Shown: positions 1 through 11,742 of the stretch, in pieces
Position numbering within the stretch: position 1 is the stretch's first letter
How the letters are laid out: each line of letters begins with the position of its first letter
Source: Rhizopus sp. PT2906
Lineage: Eukaryota > Mucoromycota > Mucoromycetes > Mucorales > Rhizopodaceae
Length of the DNA stretch: 58,113 nt
Reading direction: 5' to 3'
Assembly: GCA_025529335.1 (NCBI GenBank)
Contig: JAMYHX010000262.1
Span: 1-58,113 of the forward strand
Notes under the pieces: model-generated
The model's database searches: none
Told to the model about the DNA's origin: nothing
The model's input: only the letters and a program-made list of their open reading frames with translations
Made by a program: the position numbers and the translations under genes

Positions 1-795
1 GTGAATGATGGTGACCTTCTTACGGTTGTTCTTGACAGCAAAGTCAAAGGCGAAACGAGCAATACGTTCAGTCTTGGAACGAGTGATGATCTTTAAGGAT
101 TCAACAACACCAGGAACAGACTGTTATCTATTGTTAAACATGTGCTCTTCTGCTTCCTTTTTATTATCATTTACCTGATGTTCCAAACCAGAGTATTCAC
201 CTTCAGTGTTTTCACGAATAATGGCAATATCAACATTGCTCAAACGAGACTTGACACCAGGGAAGTTCTTGACAAGGGATAAGGAGGCATACATGTCAAG
301 ATCCTTACGCATAGTGACGTTGAAAGACTTGTGTCCGAGCTTGGAGGTGGGTGTGAAGAGAGTACCCTTGATACCAACCTTGTTACGGCGGAGGGAGGCA
401 ATAGATTCTTGGAAAAGCTTATCATCTTCAGAGGTCAAACCAGAGACATCATATTGTTCAAATTCAACAGGGACGTTGGCAGCCTTGAAAACATCCTTAA
501 GAGAAGAGGCGATTTCTTGACCAATACCGTCACCGGGAATAAGAGTGACAGTGTACTTTCCTCCGTATTTCTTTGGGAAAATCTAAGGATACATTTAATA
601 AACAATGCAAAAAAAAAGAGTGAATATTACAGTCTTTTGTTCAGCGGGAGCGGGCACAGGGATGGAAGTAGCTGTGGCAAATGAACGAGTAGCGACCTTT
701 TAGAAAAAGTTAGTGCTACGTCATGAATAAAGCATCTCTTATACCTTTTGAATAGCAGCAACAGTAGGCTTAGAAATAACCTTGGAGGAAAGCAT
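1..795 (-). CDS. IDH1: NAD-dependent isocitrate dehydrogenase, subunit 1 (5' part, runs off the window)
   Basis: Mitochondrial TCA-cycle enzyme subunit (isocitrate + NAD to 2-oxoglutarate). The start at 795 begins a presequence-like stretch (MLSSKVISKP, then VATRSFATATS) split over two short exons. Exon 3 carries the decarboxylating-dehydrogenase start TLIPGDGIGQEI and the substrate loop IIRENTEGEYSGLEH. A further intron at about 122-174 leads into SVPGVVESLKIITRSKTERI at the window edge. The SVPGVVESLK stretch matches the regulatory Idh1-type subunit rather than Idh2 (which has CPGVVQSIK); this assignment rests on recalled family features. The C-terminal half lies outside the window. It is divergent from the peptidase gene at 1632. 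Confidence 0.93.
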
Positions 796-1631
796 ATTGA
801 AAAATTTTTTTTTTCAAGGCAAGAAAAAAAGAGAAAAGAGAAAAAAAAACGCGGGATTACCCTGAATTTATCAATTAGGCCCCCCGCTTTATTTTGCCTG
901 TTATTTCTGAGAATGAAATAATGATTTAAGAGCCTAAACCAACATCCGAAATGGGTGTACTGAGCAGTAAGGATGCTTTAATCTATGCAAAATGGTTTTA
1001 ATGGGATATAATAAGTTGTCTAGAATTGTACAAGTATATTGTATATCCTTGAAACTACTATAATTAATGAAAGCTAAAGGGTATCTTCAAGACAAGGTAA
1101 AGGAAAATAAATGGTAATAGACTTGTAAAATATTCAAGAGCAAAGGAACATTCAAGCACTGGATACTGCAATATCTTGTAATTGATAACAATTCAACTGA
1201 TTTTACATTACAGAAGTGGTTGTGCTGAGTCAGATATAGTCCCTTGACTCTCAACTAAAAGAGAAAAGAAAAAAGAAAAAAAGAGTCGACTCTTTTGATG
1301 CATTTAAAGATACAGGATTGTCGTACAATGTCTGGGTTAACTTTGCCTTATGCTGAGGAAAATAAAGAGGGAGAGAGGAGTGAAAAGGTAACGCTTATTA
1401 GCAGAGCACTTGTAGTTTATCGAGTTGACTACCATATTTAAAACCGTTGGATTGGCTTTTGAAATAGACCCATTAAAGGAAGTATATATATCAAATAAAG
1501 TTCGTGTGTACAATAAAATAATGGCCGATTCTTCGGGTTACAGAAGTATGCTGTACTCAGACCTTTCAAAAACCATCTTTCGTTATTAATTTATTTCTTT
1601 TTCTCTTTCTCTTTTCCTCCTTTTAAGAAAC
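796..1631. other. Divergent intergenic region, IDH1 / M20 peptidase
   Basis: About 0.84 kb between two divergent starts, so it should hold both promoters. It contains A-rich and GAAA-rich runs near the IDH1 start, and a C/T-rich tract with short A/T runs (about 1590-1625) directly before the peptidase ATG, typical of fungal core promoters. No gene or structured element was recognised. Confidence 0.6.
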
Positions 1632-3104
1632 ATGGTTCTTTCAGCTTATCTCAAAAAGATAGTCGAGGATACTATTCAGAAACACAGCCAAGAGCTTCGA
1701 ACCATTAGTCTTGAGGTATGCAAATGAATGCCATATTCTCTCATTTACCAAACCTATTTAGATACATGATCATCCTGAACAAGGCAATCAGGAGTTCATT
1801 GCTTTCAAGCTTCTGACCGAATACATGGAGAAGCATGGTTTCAAAGTGACTCGTGGTGTTGTTGGATTAGAGACTGCCTTTATTGCTGAATACTCCAATG
1901 GAAAGAATGGACGTCGTATAGGTTTTTGCAGTGAATATGATGCATTACCAAAGTAGGATACTTTAAAAAAAAGAAAGAAAGAAAGGGACAAAGATTAAAA
2001 TGGGTTCTATTTATATCTAGTATCGGTCACGGTTGCGGTCACAATTTAATTGCTGTTCAAGGAGTTGCTTGTGCATTGGCAGTAAAGACATTACTAGAAA
2101 AAAATCTTATCTCAGGGTCAGTTACCTTATTTGGTACACCAGCAGAGGAATCGACATGCAGTAAGATTACCTTGGTAAAAGAGAACGTAGTTCAAGACCG
2201 TGTTGATTTCGCCATGATGTTACATCCTAGTGCTGTAGATGCAGTCTTTTCGAAAACACTAGCCTTGGATCAAGTGGTTATCGAATTCTTTGGCAAGGCA
2301 AGTCATGCAGGTGCTTCACCTTGGGAAGGTATCAATGCATTAGATGCTTTGATGCAGGGATTTGACAACGTTGCCATGTTGAGACAGCAAACACTTCCCA
2401 CCAACAGGTTAGTGTGACACTCAATATATTTACATATATTGATTATTTATGATAGAATACATGGTATTATCAAACATGGCGGTAACTCAGTAAGTCTGTG
2501 CACGCGTGCGTCTATCACTAATACGCTAATAAACATATTTCCCAGGCCAATGTTATTCCTGACCACGCGTCTGCTCACTTCTTTGTTCGTGCTCTCACGC
2601 GTACCGAATTAAGTAACCTCAAGTCAAAACTCGAAAACTGCTTCAAGGCTGCAGCTATTGCTACAGGATGTACTGTCAAGTTTACCTGGGCACCTCAAGG
2701 TCAGATCGATGGTAAGTGGCTTCTATAAATGGATAAGACTGTATATGTGCTGATCCTTGATAGATTTATTCAATAATGAAATCTTTGGTCTGAGATATAT
2801 TGAATATATGAAAGAAAAGGGAGTGGATATTCCTTTGACTATACCAGAAGATGCTGGTGTTATGGCAAGTACAGATATGGGTAATATCAGTTATGCCGTG
2901 CCTAGCCTTCATCCAACCTACAGTATCGGTTCCAAAGCGTTCAATCACACAGCTGAATTTACAGCAGCAGCAGGAACCTTGGTAGCACATGAAAAGGCCA
3001 TGACATCTGCTGTATGTCTTGCTATGACAGCTGTTGATGCTTCCTTGGATTCGGCATTCTTTGAACAAGCAGTCGAATCATTCAAGAAAGGAAAGCAGCA
3101 GTAA
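1632..3104 (+). CDS. M20-family metallopeptidase / amidohydrolase (PM20D2/ACY1L2-like)
   Basis: Six exons (about 1632-1715, 1762-1952, 2021-2407, 2456-2489, 2546-2711, 2764-3104) join in frame. Family hallmarks: IHDHPEQGNQEF near the N-terminus, GFCSEYDALPN then IGHGCGHNLIAVQGVACALA (metal-binding His/Asp of the M20 fold), the Glu pair GTPAEEST, and GKASHAGASPWEGINALDA at the dimerisation domain, with a late His in PSLHPTYSIG. The protein is about 400 aa, as usual. Animal relatives cleave dipeptides or acyl-amino acids and bacterial ones p-aminobenzoyl-glutamate; the substrate here is unknown. There is no signal peptide, so a cytosolic site is likely. The start is the first ATG after a polypyrimidine leader. 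Confidence 0.9.
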
Positions 3105-3228
3105 TTTGTTAGTTCATAACTGGTTTAGTGTAACATTAATTTCGCATTTAGACAATAAATGTGTATTTTTTTCCCTTTTTCTTCTTTCTTTTCTTCTTTT
3201 GTGAGTTCCTTGTCGACCCTTTTTAAAC

Positions 3229-4993
3229 ATGGCTACAACAACTAAATCAAGTATCCAAGGTAAGTAAGCGATTTCTCTTCGCTTTTTATTCTGTTGGTTT
3301 TTTTTTTGCTTAAAGTAACGAGGTATTTATAGATTGGGTTCAAAAAATCCATTTTGAAAACAAAGTGGATGGTAAGGGGAAATTGATTACTTTTTGTTAT
3401 TTACACACTCTTTTCTATTAGTTAGCTTACAGATGTCATCTGAAAGCGAGTCTATAAAGATCGAAGTAGATGATATTCCAAGGTAAGACGAAAGAATAAA
3501 AAAAAAGTAGTACAGTACGCTTAACCTTTTTTCTTACATTGATAGTCTAAGTCAGAGTGCAGGTCAGGACAGTTACCTTCAGTCCATTCTATCATCAAAG
3601 TCAACTACCAGTTCTATATCAGTCGGCAATTCGTGCACAGGAGATAAAGCTTCATGTGAATGTTATAAATGTCAGCGTCAGAGAAGAAGAGCAGGACATA
3701 GATTAGATAATACAAGAAACAATACAAAGCCCGCACCTTATACACCTTTACCAAAGCAAGAAGCACAGCCAAAGAGATCAAATACTCTTCCCACATCCGC
3801 TGCAACTACCAAGAGATCAAACACACTCAGAAAGACACCTACTTTAAAATCGTACGAAAAACATATGCCCAAGCCTACTTATTCGCAGCAAGAGAGTATC
3901 TATCGCTTTAAATCTAATGATAGAAAGGATGATAATAAGCAGAATAATAGAGAGCAGGAAAGACCATGGAGCGTTATTGGTTCAAGTGATACCAAAGATA
4001 ATTATACAATTTCTTGGAAGGATGAAGGAACAGGCGATGATCTACTCACTCCACTCGTTACTTTCCAAACCATCTTTGAATCAGTTGATAAAAATGAAGG
4101 ATTATCAGATATATTGGAACAAAAGGCAAAGGAGTTGAAAGATAAAAAGTTAAAAGTCCAAGAGCCTGAACCAACAGAACAGTTACCTCCACGTCGGCCA
4201 GATTGCTTAACATTAAGTTACCGTCAGGGACCAAAACATAACCCTTTAACGCTTTATCATACAATGAAAATGAATAAAGAAAATGAACGATTGAATGCCT
4301 ATGGTAAGTCAAAAAGAAAAACAAAAGCTATAGCTAACATTATACAAAAGGTATTGCATTTAATCACTGCATTCAATCAAACAGCGGCTTAAAGGACTGG
4401 ATCAAGAAGCCTAAAGCACCTCCGCCAGTAAGAGAAGGCTCCAAACTGATCCAAACAGCACACCAAAAGCCTAAACGATCACTTTTTTCTACATTAAGAA
4501 AGGGACATAAAATGAGCAACCATAGTGAAGAGCAGCTCATGTTTTGGGCTTCAACAGATCAGCTCTCTCAAAAGAAAAAGTCAACCGAGACTTTAAACCA
4601 ACCGACGGATATACTCTTGGCTGCACAAGCACTGTTACCAAATCAACAAGGTTCAATTACAATTGAACCAAATCAAAAGGCTCCTTATGACCATATTGAT
4701 GTTCCTGGTAAACCACGGGTGATGGATGTAAGTCTATTGTCAATAAGTATATGCTAGGTATTAATTGAAATAGACCAAGGATGTAAATAATAGCATATCG
4801 TCAACAGAATCAAATACATCTAATAAGATCGTAAATAAGTCAGGTCGTCTGTTCTCTTCATTAAGTAGAAAGGCTTCATTAAAGTCATACAGTAGCGACA
4901 CATCTCCTTCTATAAAGTCTTTAGAAAAGGTAATAAAAACACCTGTGTGCTATTTATGAATCACTCTAACTTTTTTAAAAGGTTGACGAATAA
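3229..4993 (+). CDS. Unrecognised basic, Ser/Lys-rich protein
   Basis: Spliced gene built from short 5' exons (3229 onward) and one long exon to about 4300, then two more coding exons and a tiny last exon that adds V-D-E and stops at 4991. All junctions keep frame with GT..AG introns. The protein starts MATTTKSSIQDWVQKIHFEN and has a Cys-containing basic patch (ECYKCQRQRRRAGHR). It is otherwise low-complexity, with two similar Lys/Ser motifs: KRSLFSTLRKGHK in the middle and GRLFSSLSRKASLKS near the C-terminus. I recognise no domain. The repeated LFSxL.RK motifs could be docking or phosphorylation sites, which is speculation. It is tandem with and upstream of the NSUN5 gene. Confidence 0.75.
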
Positions 4994-5064
4994 CGATTCT
5001 AAAATATTAATAAATTCACAATTGAAATTCAGAATTGCATACTTTTTTCTTCTTCTTCTGTCAA

Positions 5065-7040
5065 ATGAACTTTTATCAACATGCTGGACGAATTCTCGAT
5101 AAACTTGCAAGACATGAAGGCACTATAAAGGGTCTCGTCATTGGCGATCCAAAAGTACAAGATAAAAAGAAAATGTACGCTCTTGTTTGTGAGACTTTGA
5201 AATGTAATAATAAAAAAGGAGAGCACTCTATGAGTTGACATTGACATATTGATTAGATAAGCAAGTGTTGAACGAACTGATTGATTCTACCAAGATTTGT
5301 GAAATTGAGAAAAAGGTTTGAATTTACAAATGTATAAACAAAGTTATTCATCCTGCTTACAGTTGAAGCGATCTTTGGCTCTTGTGTTGATTCATGATTT
5401 ATTGTTTACAAAAAGAGGAATCACTGTTCGTAACGAAGTGCCACTAAAGCAATGTGTTATGCGTCACCAAGCAAGATTAAAAGCTGAACTCATAAAGATC
5501 AAGATCAAGAGAGGTGTGACAACAAATGAAGATTTGGTGAGTCAAAAAGTAAAAGACGCTGGTAAAAAATAAAAAAATAAAAAAAAATTCAAAAGCATAA
5601 GCTTATATAACAAGTCTAGTTTTAATTCCAAGATATGCACGTGTGAATGAACACAAGACAACGGTTGAGAAAGCAATCAAGGCATTTGAAAAAGAAGGCT
5701 ATGTGCTAATAAAGTACCCTGAAAACCTTTGTGAATTAAAGTACGTAAAAGATGATAATGTTTTATATGCATTAACCCTATTTCTTCTTTAGACAAAAGG
5801 AGTTTTGTATTGATCAGCATTTACCTGATATGCTTATCTTTCATCAAAGAACAGATTTCCATGATCATCCTTTATATAAATCAGGTCATATCATACTTCA
5901 GGTAATGATATAAAAAGTGAGAGGGTGGTGGACCATGATTCACATTTTAGATTTTAGGATAAGGCATCTTGTTTCCCTGCTCATGTATGTCATCCTCCTC
6001 AAGGTGCTCATGTCATTGATGCCTGTGCAGCGCCAGGAAATAAGACCTCACATCTGTCAGCACTCATGAAAAACACGGGCAAGATCTGGGCGTTTGATTT
6101 AGATTCTCGTCGATTGGGCCTACTCAAGAGGCTAACAGGGAAAGCAGGATGTAAAAGTGAGTTGATACCTCCAAAAAAAAAGGCGACCCAAGAAGATAGC
6201 TAATGGCTTATAGATATCACACCGATTCATGGCTCATTCTTGGAGGCGGATCCAAATGATCCACAATATTCTCAGGTAATGAGCGATTCAAAAAGAATTG
6301 ATCTGTGACTCATTTTTTTTTCTCTTGACAGGTGGAATATCTTCTTTTAGATCCTTCTTGTTCTGGGTCAGGCATTATAAGCAGACTGGATCATTTGGTA
6401 GATGGTGAAGACGAAAGTAAGTTGCAATGAGTTTGAGAGCTGAAATATACTGATCATTTGACAGATGAAGGTAGCAATGACAAGAACGGTAGTACACAGG
6501 AAGAGAGATTGAAGAACCTATCCGAATTTCAGATATCGGTCATAGAACACGCTTTGAAGTGTAAGTATATATTGCATAAGCAGGACAACGTGAGCTTATT
6601 GTATTGAATAGTCCCTAATGCAAAGCGCGTCGTTTATTCTACTTGTTCGGTCCACGCGGAAGAAAATGAACATGTCGTAAAGACAGTGTTGAAAAATAAT
6701 CCTGAATTTGAATTGGCTTCACGCGACACAGTTCTACCTACCTGGCATCGTCGTGGCATGCCAGAAGAAATGGATGGGGATGAAGGTAATTCTTGGCACT
6801 ATATTATACATACATTTTTTTTTATTTAAAATACAAAAAGATTTAGCTGATCGCGTCGTACGCACGATACCCGCGGAAGATTTGACAAATGGCTTTTTTG
6901 TGTCCTGCTTCATAAGAAAGACAAGTGAAGGCTTAAAGAGAACTATAGACAAGGTTGAAACAGTACAAGAAGCCAAGCCAAATAAAAAGAAGAAAAGGAA
7001 CAACAACAAGAAGAAGAAGACAGCATTGACTGTTGAATAA
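5065..7040 (+). CDS. RCM1: 25S rRNA m5C methyltransferase (Rcm1 / NSUN5 family)
   Basis: NOP2/Sun-family RNA cytosine-C5 methyltransferase. About ten exons. The N-terminal helical part begins MNFYQHAGRILDKL. The Rossmann core shows the SAM-binding motif DACAAPGNKTSHLSAL, motif IV LLDPSCSGSGI with its Cys, and motif VI VVYSTCSVHAEENEHVV with the second catalytic Cys. The C-terminus is a Lys/Asn-rich nucleolar-type tail. Yeast Rcm1 methylates one cytosine in 25S rRNA, and the same site is predicted here. I chose the ATG at 5065 over the in-frame one at 5035 because the extra residues are a Phe run from the T-rich leader. Confidence 0.92.
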
Positions 7041-7386
7041 ACTCTTTTGTTTTTACTGTTATTTTACTGTTATTTTGAAAGATGAAAAGAAAGGTTAATT
7101 AACGCAAAGTGAGAGTATTGTATATGTGCTTTCTAAATTAATACTCCACAGTTGATGACTCATGCTTAGATCATAGCGGTAGGATGTTATTGTTTTCAAC
7201 AGTGTTTATTACCATAGTCATTAAAATAATAGTGCTATTTTAGGCAGAACTCGACTGATTAAACAAGGTACATAACTGGATGCATGTTCTATGCTCTGTT
7301 CCAATGATAATCCACTTCCCCATTTTTTTTTCCTATTAACAGATAAATGATCTAGTACATTGTCCTACCTGATTGATACCGGGAGC

Positions 7387-7395
7387 TTATCTGAT
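7387..7395 (-). promoter_or_regulatory. Iron-type GATA site (ATCWGATAA), distal
   Basis: Reads TTATCTGAT on the plus strand, i.e. ATCAGATAA on the minus strand, about 0.93 kb upstream of the ferric-reductase-like start. It matches the extended site of fungal iron repressors of the Fep1/SreA/Urbs1 class; function is inferred. Confidence 0.4.
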
Positions 7396-7864
7396 TTTTT
7401 TTTCTTTTTGCGGATCAAATTTTCTTGTTTCCTAAAGACACGAGACATGAGTTACACTATATTTTTTTTATTGTATTTTGTATGTCCGTAATCAATATAT
7501 TTTTATTAAACATCTTTTTTATTTTTGAGCCATGAATAACAAAATGAATATATATAAAGAAAGAGCTGCCATATGAAAAGATGTAAAGAATAGCTCCGAA
7601 GTTGAGAATAAAAAAAATGACAGGCCCCTTTTTATTGGGTTATTATAAAGATACTAAAGTGAATGTCTCACTTGATAAATCTGTGGGCAAGATGATCTCA
7701 AGTTGAAACCGGAAAAGATGGACATTCTAGATTGATGATAATTTTAATTAAAATGACAAGTATATATTTCTATCACAAGTATGCATGAAAAAAATAGACT
7801 AAATTGAGTAAAATAAAAACAGATAAGTTGACTTGCACTACATAGTTTCACACATCATAGAAAA

Positions 7865-7873
7865 ATCAGATAA
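7865..7873 (+). promoter_or_regulatory. Iron-type GATA site (ATCAGATAA)
   Basis: Exact ATCAGATAA about 450 bp upstream of the ferric-reductase-like ATG. It is the same nonamer as at 8152 and 8177. Confidence 0.5.
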
Positions 7874-8151
7874 TTCCTTGTGAAACAAATTGTGCTACCA
7901 TTCTCCGAGTTGTCATAGATACTAAGTGAATGAAACTTGAACCATTTATTTTTTTGTCTTTTTCACAGTGTCACTGTTTATAGTTCCCTGCAGACGTAAA
8001 GCCATGTCTTATTTAAATATAAAGGACACTATAAAGATCTATTGTCAACAATTAATCTTCATTCGGAGATGCTGACGGAACTATATATCTGCAAGTAAAT
8101 TCTAACCGGAGGCAGTAATGTTTAGCCAGTTGAATTCATAGGTTTCCAGTG

Positions 8152-8160
8152 ATCAGATAA
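8152..8160 (+). promoter_or_regulatory. Iron-type GATA site (ATCAGATAA), proximal pair 1
   Basis: Exact ATCAGATAA, 25 bp (start to start) before a second identical copy. Closely spaced GATA pairs are known to be favoured by two-finger GATA iron repressors. About 170 bp upstream of the ATG. Confidence 0.55.
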
Positions 8161-8176
8161 TATTGTTAAAAAAAAA

Positions 8177-8185
8177 ATCAGATAA
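8177..8185 (+). promoter_or_regulatory. Iron-type GATA site (ATCAGATAA), proximal pair 2
   Basis: Second member of the proximal pair, about 140 bp upstream of the ATG and in the same orientation as the site at 8152. Confidence 0.55.
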
Positions 8186-8322
8186 TTTTTTAGTTACAAT
8201 TTAAGACTTTGTCGGCTGACATTCATTTTCCAAGACTATAAAAAAAAACTTTTCCCCTGTCTTCAAAGGGGAACGATCCTTCCCTTTGTCTCTCCTCTTT
8301 TTTATATATTTTTTTTTGAAGG

Positions 8323-10192
8323 ATGAAAATCAGAACTACCTCGAATTTCTTCGTTTGTGGTATCTCTTACTTTTTCTTTTGGTGGGCGTTATTTGCCCTA
8401 TACTGTATTGCTTACCAGATCAATCGCTGGCGCGTCTATCTTACACGAAAGAAGAGAATTTCTGGACAAGAAAAAGTGATCACTTCCTTGCCTGGTAGCA
8501 AGCTTGTTTCATTCCTAAACTACGTTGTACCTATTCCCTTTGTCACTGACATGATTGCTGTGAAGCATATCATTGGCGTTACTTTATTCATCATCATCAA
8601 TCTTCTCTTCATCTTCTTTGCTCCTTTCAAAATGGCAGATGATAAGCCTTATGTGCTTCCTTCCATTAGTATTTTTGACCGGCGTGCTGCCTTTGTTGGT
8701 ATGGTCAACTGGGGCTTTGTCTTCTTTTTGGCTCAAAGAAATTCTATTCTACCTAAAATGTCTGGTTTAACATTTGAAGAACTTATTCCTTTCCATCGTT
8801 GGGTTGCCCGCATTGGTTTAGCTGAATTCATCCCTCATTTTGTTTATAGAATGTAAATATGAATAACGATCTGCGAGAACATGCTAACCTTTTTTTTTTT
8901 GGGTAATACCTTAGGTATCGTGGCTATATCAAACATTATATCGTAAAGGATACTCTCTTTGAAGACCTTGAGCAAACCTCTGGTACGATTGCAATGCTTG
9001 GTTTTCTCCTGATGTTTGTTACTTCCTTCGAGTATATTCGTCGGAACTTTTTCGAAATATTTTATTACTCGCATATCATTGGTGTGATTATCGCAATCAT
9101 CTTTGCATGTATTCACGAACCTACTTGCTTTGCTTACTTTATCCCTGCTACCATCCTCTGGGTATTTGATCGCGCTGTTCGCTCCTATAACTCATGGATT
9201 ATCAAGACAACCTCTGTTCGTGTTGATGAAGTTGCTTCAAGCACAGCTACTCAAGAAGGTATCTTCCGTGTCTTGTTCGAATACCCTGGCATGGTTAACT
9301 TCCGACCTGGTCAATACGTCTTTGTGGCTATGGCACGAGCACAGAGTAGAATCTTGGGTTACGTCAACTGGCATCCTTTCACTATCTCCGAAGTGTTCCG
9401 TTTGAGCAATTCCATAGACTCTGGTATTGAAGAGCGTATTGCCGAAGGCATAAACGAAAAAGAAAAGAGATCTACAGACATTGCATCCTTGTCTGATACC
9501 TCAAGTCTTCGTCGTCGTGCCAACGTTGGTATTGATGCAACCACAACCATGGCTACTTTCCATGCAAAGGCTCTTGGTAATTACACTAGGGACATACTCA
9601 AGGCCGCCGCCAGAAATGAACCCATCGAGGTTGCTGTGGATGGCCCATTCGGTCCTCAGCTTCAATATCAAGATTTTCCTGTCTTGGCTCTCTTTGGCGC
9701 TGGTATTGGTATCACCCCTGCTATGGCTATTGTCAAGGACTGCGTTGAGCGTAGATCTCTGGGTGTCAAGACTGTTGCTACAGAATACATTCAACTTTCA
9801 TGGGCTGTTCGATCATCAGGTAAAAAAAAAAAAAAAGAAAGCCTCTACTAGTTTTACTTATATTATTTACAGAGGAGGTTTTACCCTTCATGGACATGTT
9901 TAGCTATTGGCATGAAAAGATGACAAAGGCTATCCTTCCTATTCACATCAGTTTCACCATCTATGTGACACGAGCAAAAGATGGCCACAATTACTTTGAA
10001 GGCATGCATGGGTTCAACATGGTCTATGGACAGAGACCTAATGTCAGTGAATGTTTAGACAAGGTCAAGACACTCAATCCTGATCGAAGAGTGTGGGTTC
10101 ATACTTGTGGTCCAACCAGTCTTACAAAGATAGTTACGAATGAAGCTGTTAAGCGTCATTTCAGTGCTCACAATGAAACATTTGAATTTTAA
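8323..10192 (+). CDS. Ferric reductase-like transmembrane flavocytochrome (FRE/NOX superfamily)
   Basis: Three exons (8323-8852, 8915-9819, 9873-10192). It is predicted to move electrons from NADPH through FAD and two haems across a membrane to Fe(III) or Cu(II), or to oxygen. The N-terminal half is a multi-TM domain with candidate haem-ligand His in FHRWVARIG, PHFVYRMYRG, YYSHIIGV and CIHEPT. The C-terminal half has the FAD motif HPFTIS, the nucleotide motif LFGAGIGITPAMA and the terminal CGP. There is no EF-hand, which points to FRE rather than calcium-regulated NOX. The segment after HPFTIS carries a charged insert (about 9430-9540). The four upstream iron-type GATA sites support a role in iron uptake. 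NADPH oxidase activity is the main alternative. Confidence 0.88.
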
Positions 10193-10388
10193 ATACTTTT
10201 TTTTTTACACCATATTCATACATAATTTACACATAGTTTACATGTTTTGTTGCATATCAATCGCTATTGATTTAATAAAAAAAAAAAGCTTGATGTTTTG
10301 AGCAATTAGAGACTGTTTATTAAATATGACCACTTTTTGTTTTTTTTTCTTTCTCATCAAGCATAGACACACACACACACATATACAC

Positions 10389-10982
10389 ATGCCAAAAATT
10401 AAAGGAAAGGCAAAGGCAAATAAAGCACCGGAACATAAGAATGACAGGAGGAAAAAGCAAGCGTCTTTTATTGCTGAACAAGATGACTTTGATCTTGATG
10501 CAGCTGTTAATGAACTAATCTGGCAATCTCAACGGCCTGCTTCTGAAACAGTAAGCACGCCTTGTATATGATATGTCTTTTATCAATGACCAACTTTTTG
10601 TTATCAAAAGAAACCTCATATCAATCCTACAGTAGAATGTCCTATATGCTCTCAATTGTACTCAAGAAACAGAATAGAACTACATGCTTCTGATTGTACT
10701 GGAGGCTTTGTGGATGACGTACCCAGTACAAGCAAGAAGAAGAATACTATTGCTACAGGCGTCGCCTTGAATGAAGCCAAACGAAAAAAGTAAGTGAGAG
10801 GGAGAATATGAATATGATCATAGTTGAGACTCATTTTGTGATAAAGAACAAAGAACACCTTTGTAGAAAATGTAAATTATTATGTTGAATCGGATGATCT
10901 ACTTGCTGTTGATGGTGTTGGTTTTAATAATGAAGTAACTAACTCAGGATGGGAGACAAGAGGACAGATACGATTCACATAG
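10389..10982 (+). CDS. Small Rad18-type (UBZ4-like) zinc-finger protein
   Basis: Three exons (10389-10550, 10611 to about 10789, 10847-10982), in frame, about 155 aa. The N-terminus is basic (MPKIKGKAKANKAPEHK), followed by an acidic amphipathic segment (DDFDLDAAVNELIWQS) that could be a ubiquitin- or partner-binding helix. The finger VECPICSQLYSRNRIELH..DC is C-x2-C...H-x3-C, the spacing of Rad18/UBZ4 ubiquitin-binding fingers of DNA-damage proteins. I recognise no full-length orthologue. The ATG at 10389 was chosen because the upstream in-frame extension is a translated CA repeat and T run. It is convergent with the C2H2 gene, 43 bp away. Confidence 0.72.
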
Positions 10983-11025
10983 TGTGTGTGTAAATAATAT
11001 TTTATTTAAAAGCATCATTTTATAC

Positions 11026-11550
11026 CTAATTTTTCATCAATTTATGCAACTTGTCAACCAGAATGTTTAGTACATTATTAGCCAAGGCATCAGCCGGAGA
11101 GCTTTTTCTTCTTCCCAAGCTTCGTCTTCTAATAGGTGGATTCTTTCCTTGTCCATTAGAGGTTTCTCCTTGATCCTCTTGCGCTTCATTTTCCTCTTTG
11201 CCTTTATTTTCTTCGGCATCGTTTTCTTCGTCTTCATTTTCTTCGCTTTCATTCTCCAAATATATTGGTCTATGATCTTTTAGAATATGATCCTTAAGTC
11301 TGTTTATGTTGGCAGTATGATAAAAGCAGGAGCTACAGGCATGGTGAATAGGTATATCAGGATCACCATTATAGTGCTTGAATTCATATTTGGTTGAATG
11401 AGGCCTTCTTTCAAAATTTCTTCTACTAGTCACGACCGCATGATGAATGGATTTAAGATGCTTGTTCAAGGAGGCAGGCGTAGAATAGTTTCTTTCACAA
11501 AGATAGCACGTATTGCTTAATTGAACAGTTATCTTTTTTGGAGAAGACAT
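11026..11550 (-). CDS. Two-finger C2H2 zinc-finger protein
   Basis: Single exon, 174 aa. Finger 1 is CYLCERNYSTPASLNKHLKSIH (C-x2-C-x12-H-x4-H); finger 2 is CSSCFYHTANINRLKDHILKDH. An acidic Glu/Asp-rich tract follows, then a basic Arg/Ser/Lys patch (RRRSLGRRKSS) that could be a nuclear localisation signal. It is probably a nuclear DNA- or RNA-binding regulator with unknown target. I chose the Met at 11550 because it directly precedes SSPKKITVQL; the in-frame extension upstream is a translated leader rich in Phe and Ser. Confidence 0.8.
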   Translation of the reverse strand: MSSPKKITVQLSNTCYLCERNYSTPASLNKHLKSIHHAVVTSRRNFERRPHSTKYEFKHYNGDPDIPIHHACSSCFYHTANINRLKDHILKDHRPIYLENESEENEDEENDAEENKGKEENEAQEDQGETSNGQGKNPPIRRRSLGRRKSSPADALANNVLNILVDKLHKLMKN

Positions 11551-11711
11551 GGTTTGATGAAAATGAAAGAAAGAAAGAAAGAAAAAAGATAGAAAGAGTT
11601 TGTATTTAATGATAAAACAATGGGTTCTTTGTCTTTTAGTTGTCATTGTCTTGATTTTATGCAAACAATAGCATGGATTATATGACTATCTAACAGATCA
11701 TGAATCAGAAT

Positions 11712-11742
<31 letters not shown>

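Larger units (their letters stand above)
7041..8322. other. 1.3 kb intergenic region, promoter of the ferric-reductase-like gene
   Basis: AT-rich, with no ORF of interest. It contains four copies of the iron-type GATA site ATCWGATAA (listed separately) and a C/T-rich leader right before the ATG at 8323. The unusual length for this compact genome block fits a regulated promoter. Confidence 0.6.

Noticed and set aside
8844..9116. Minus ORF over the ferric-reductase-like gene
   Set aside because: Antisense of the exon 1/2 junction; no features.
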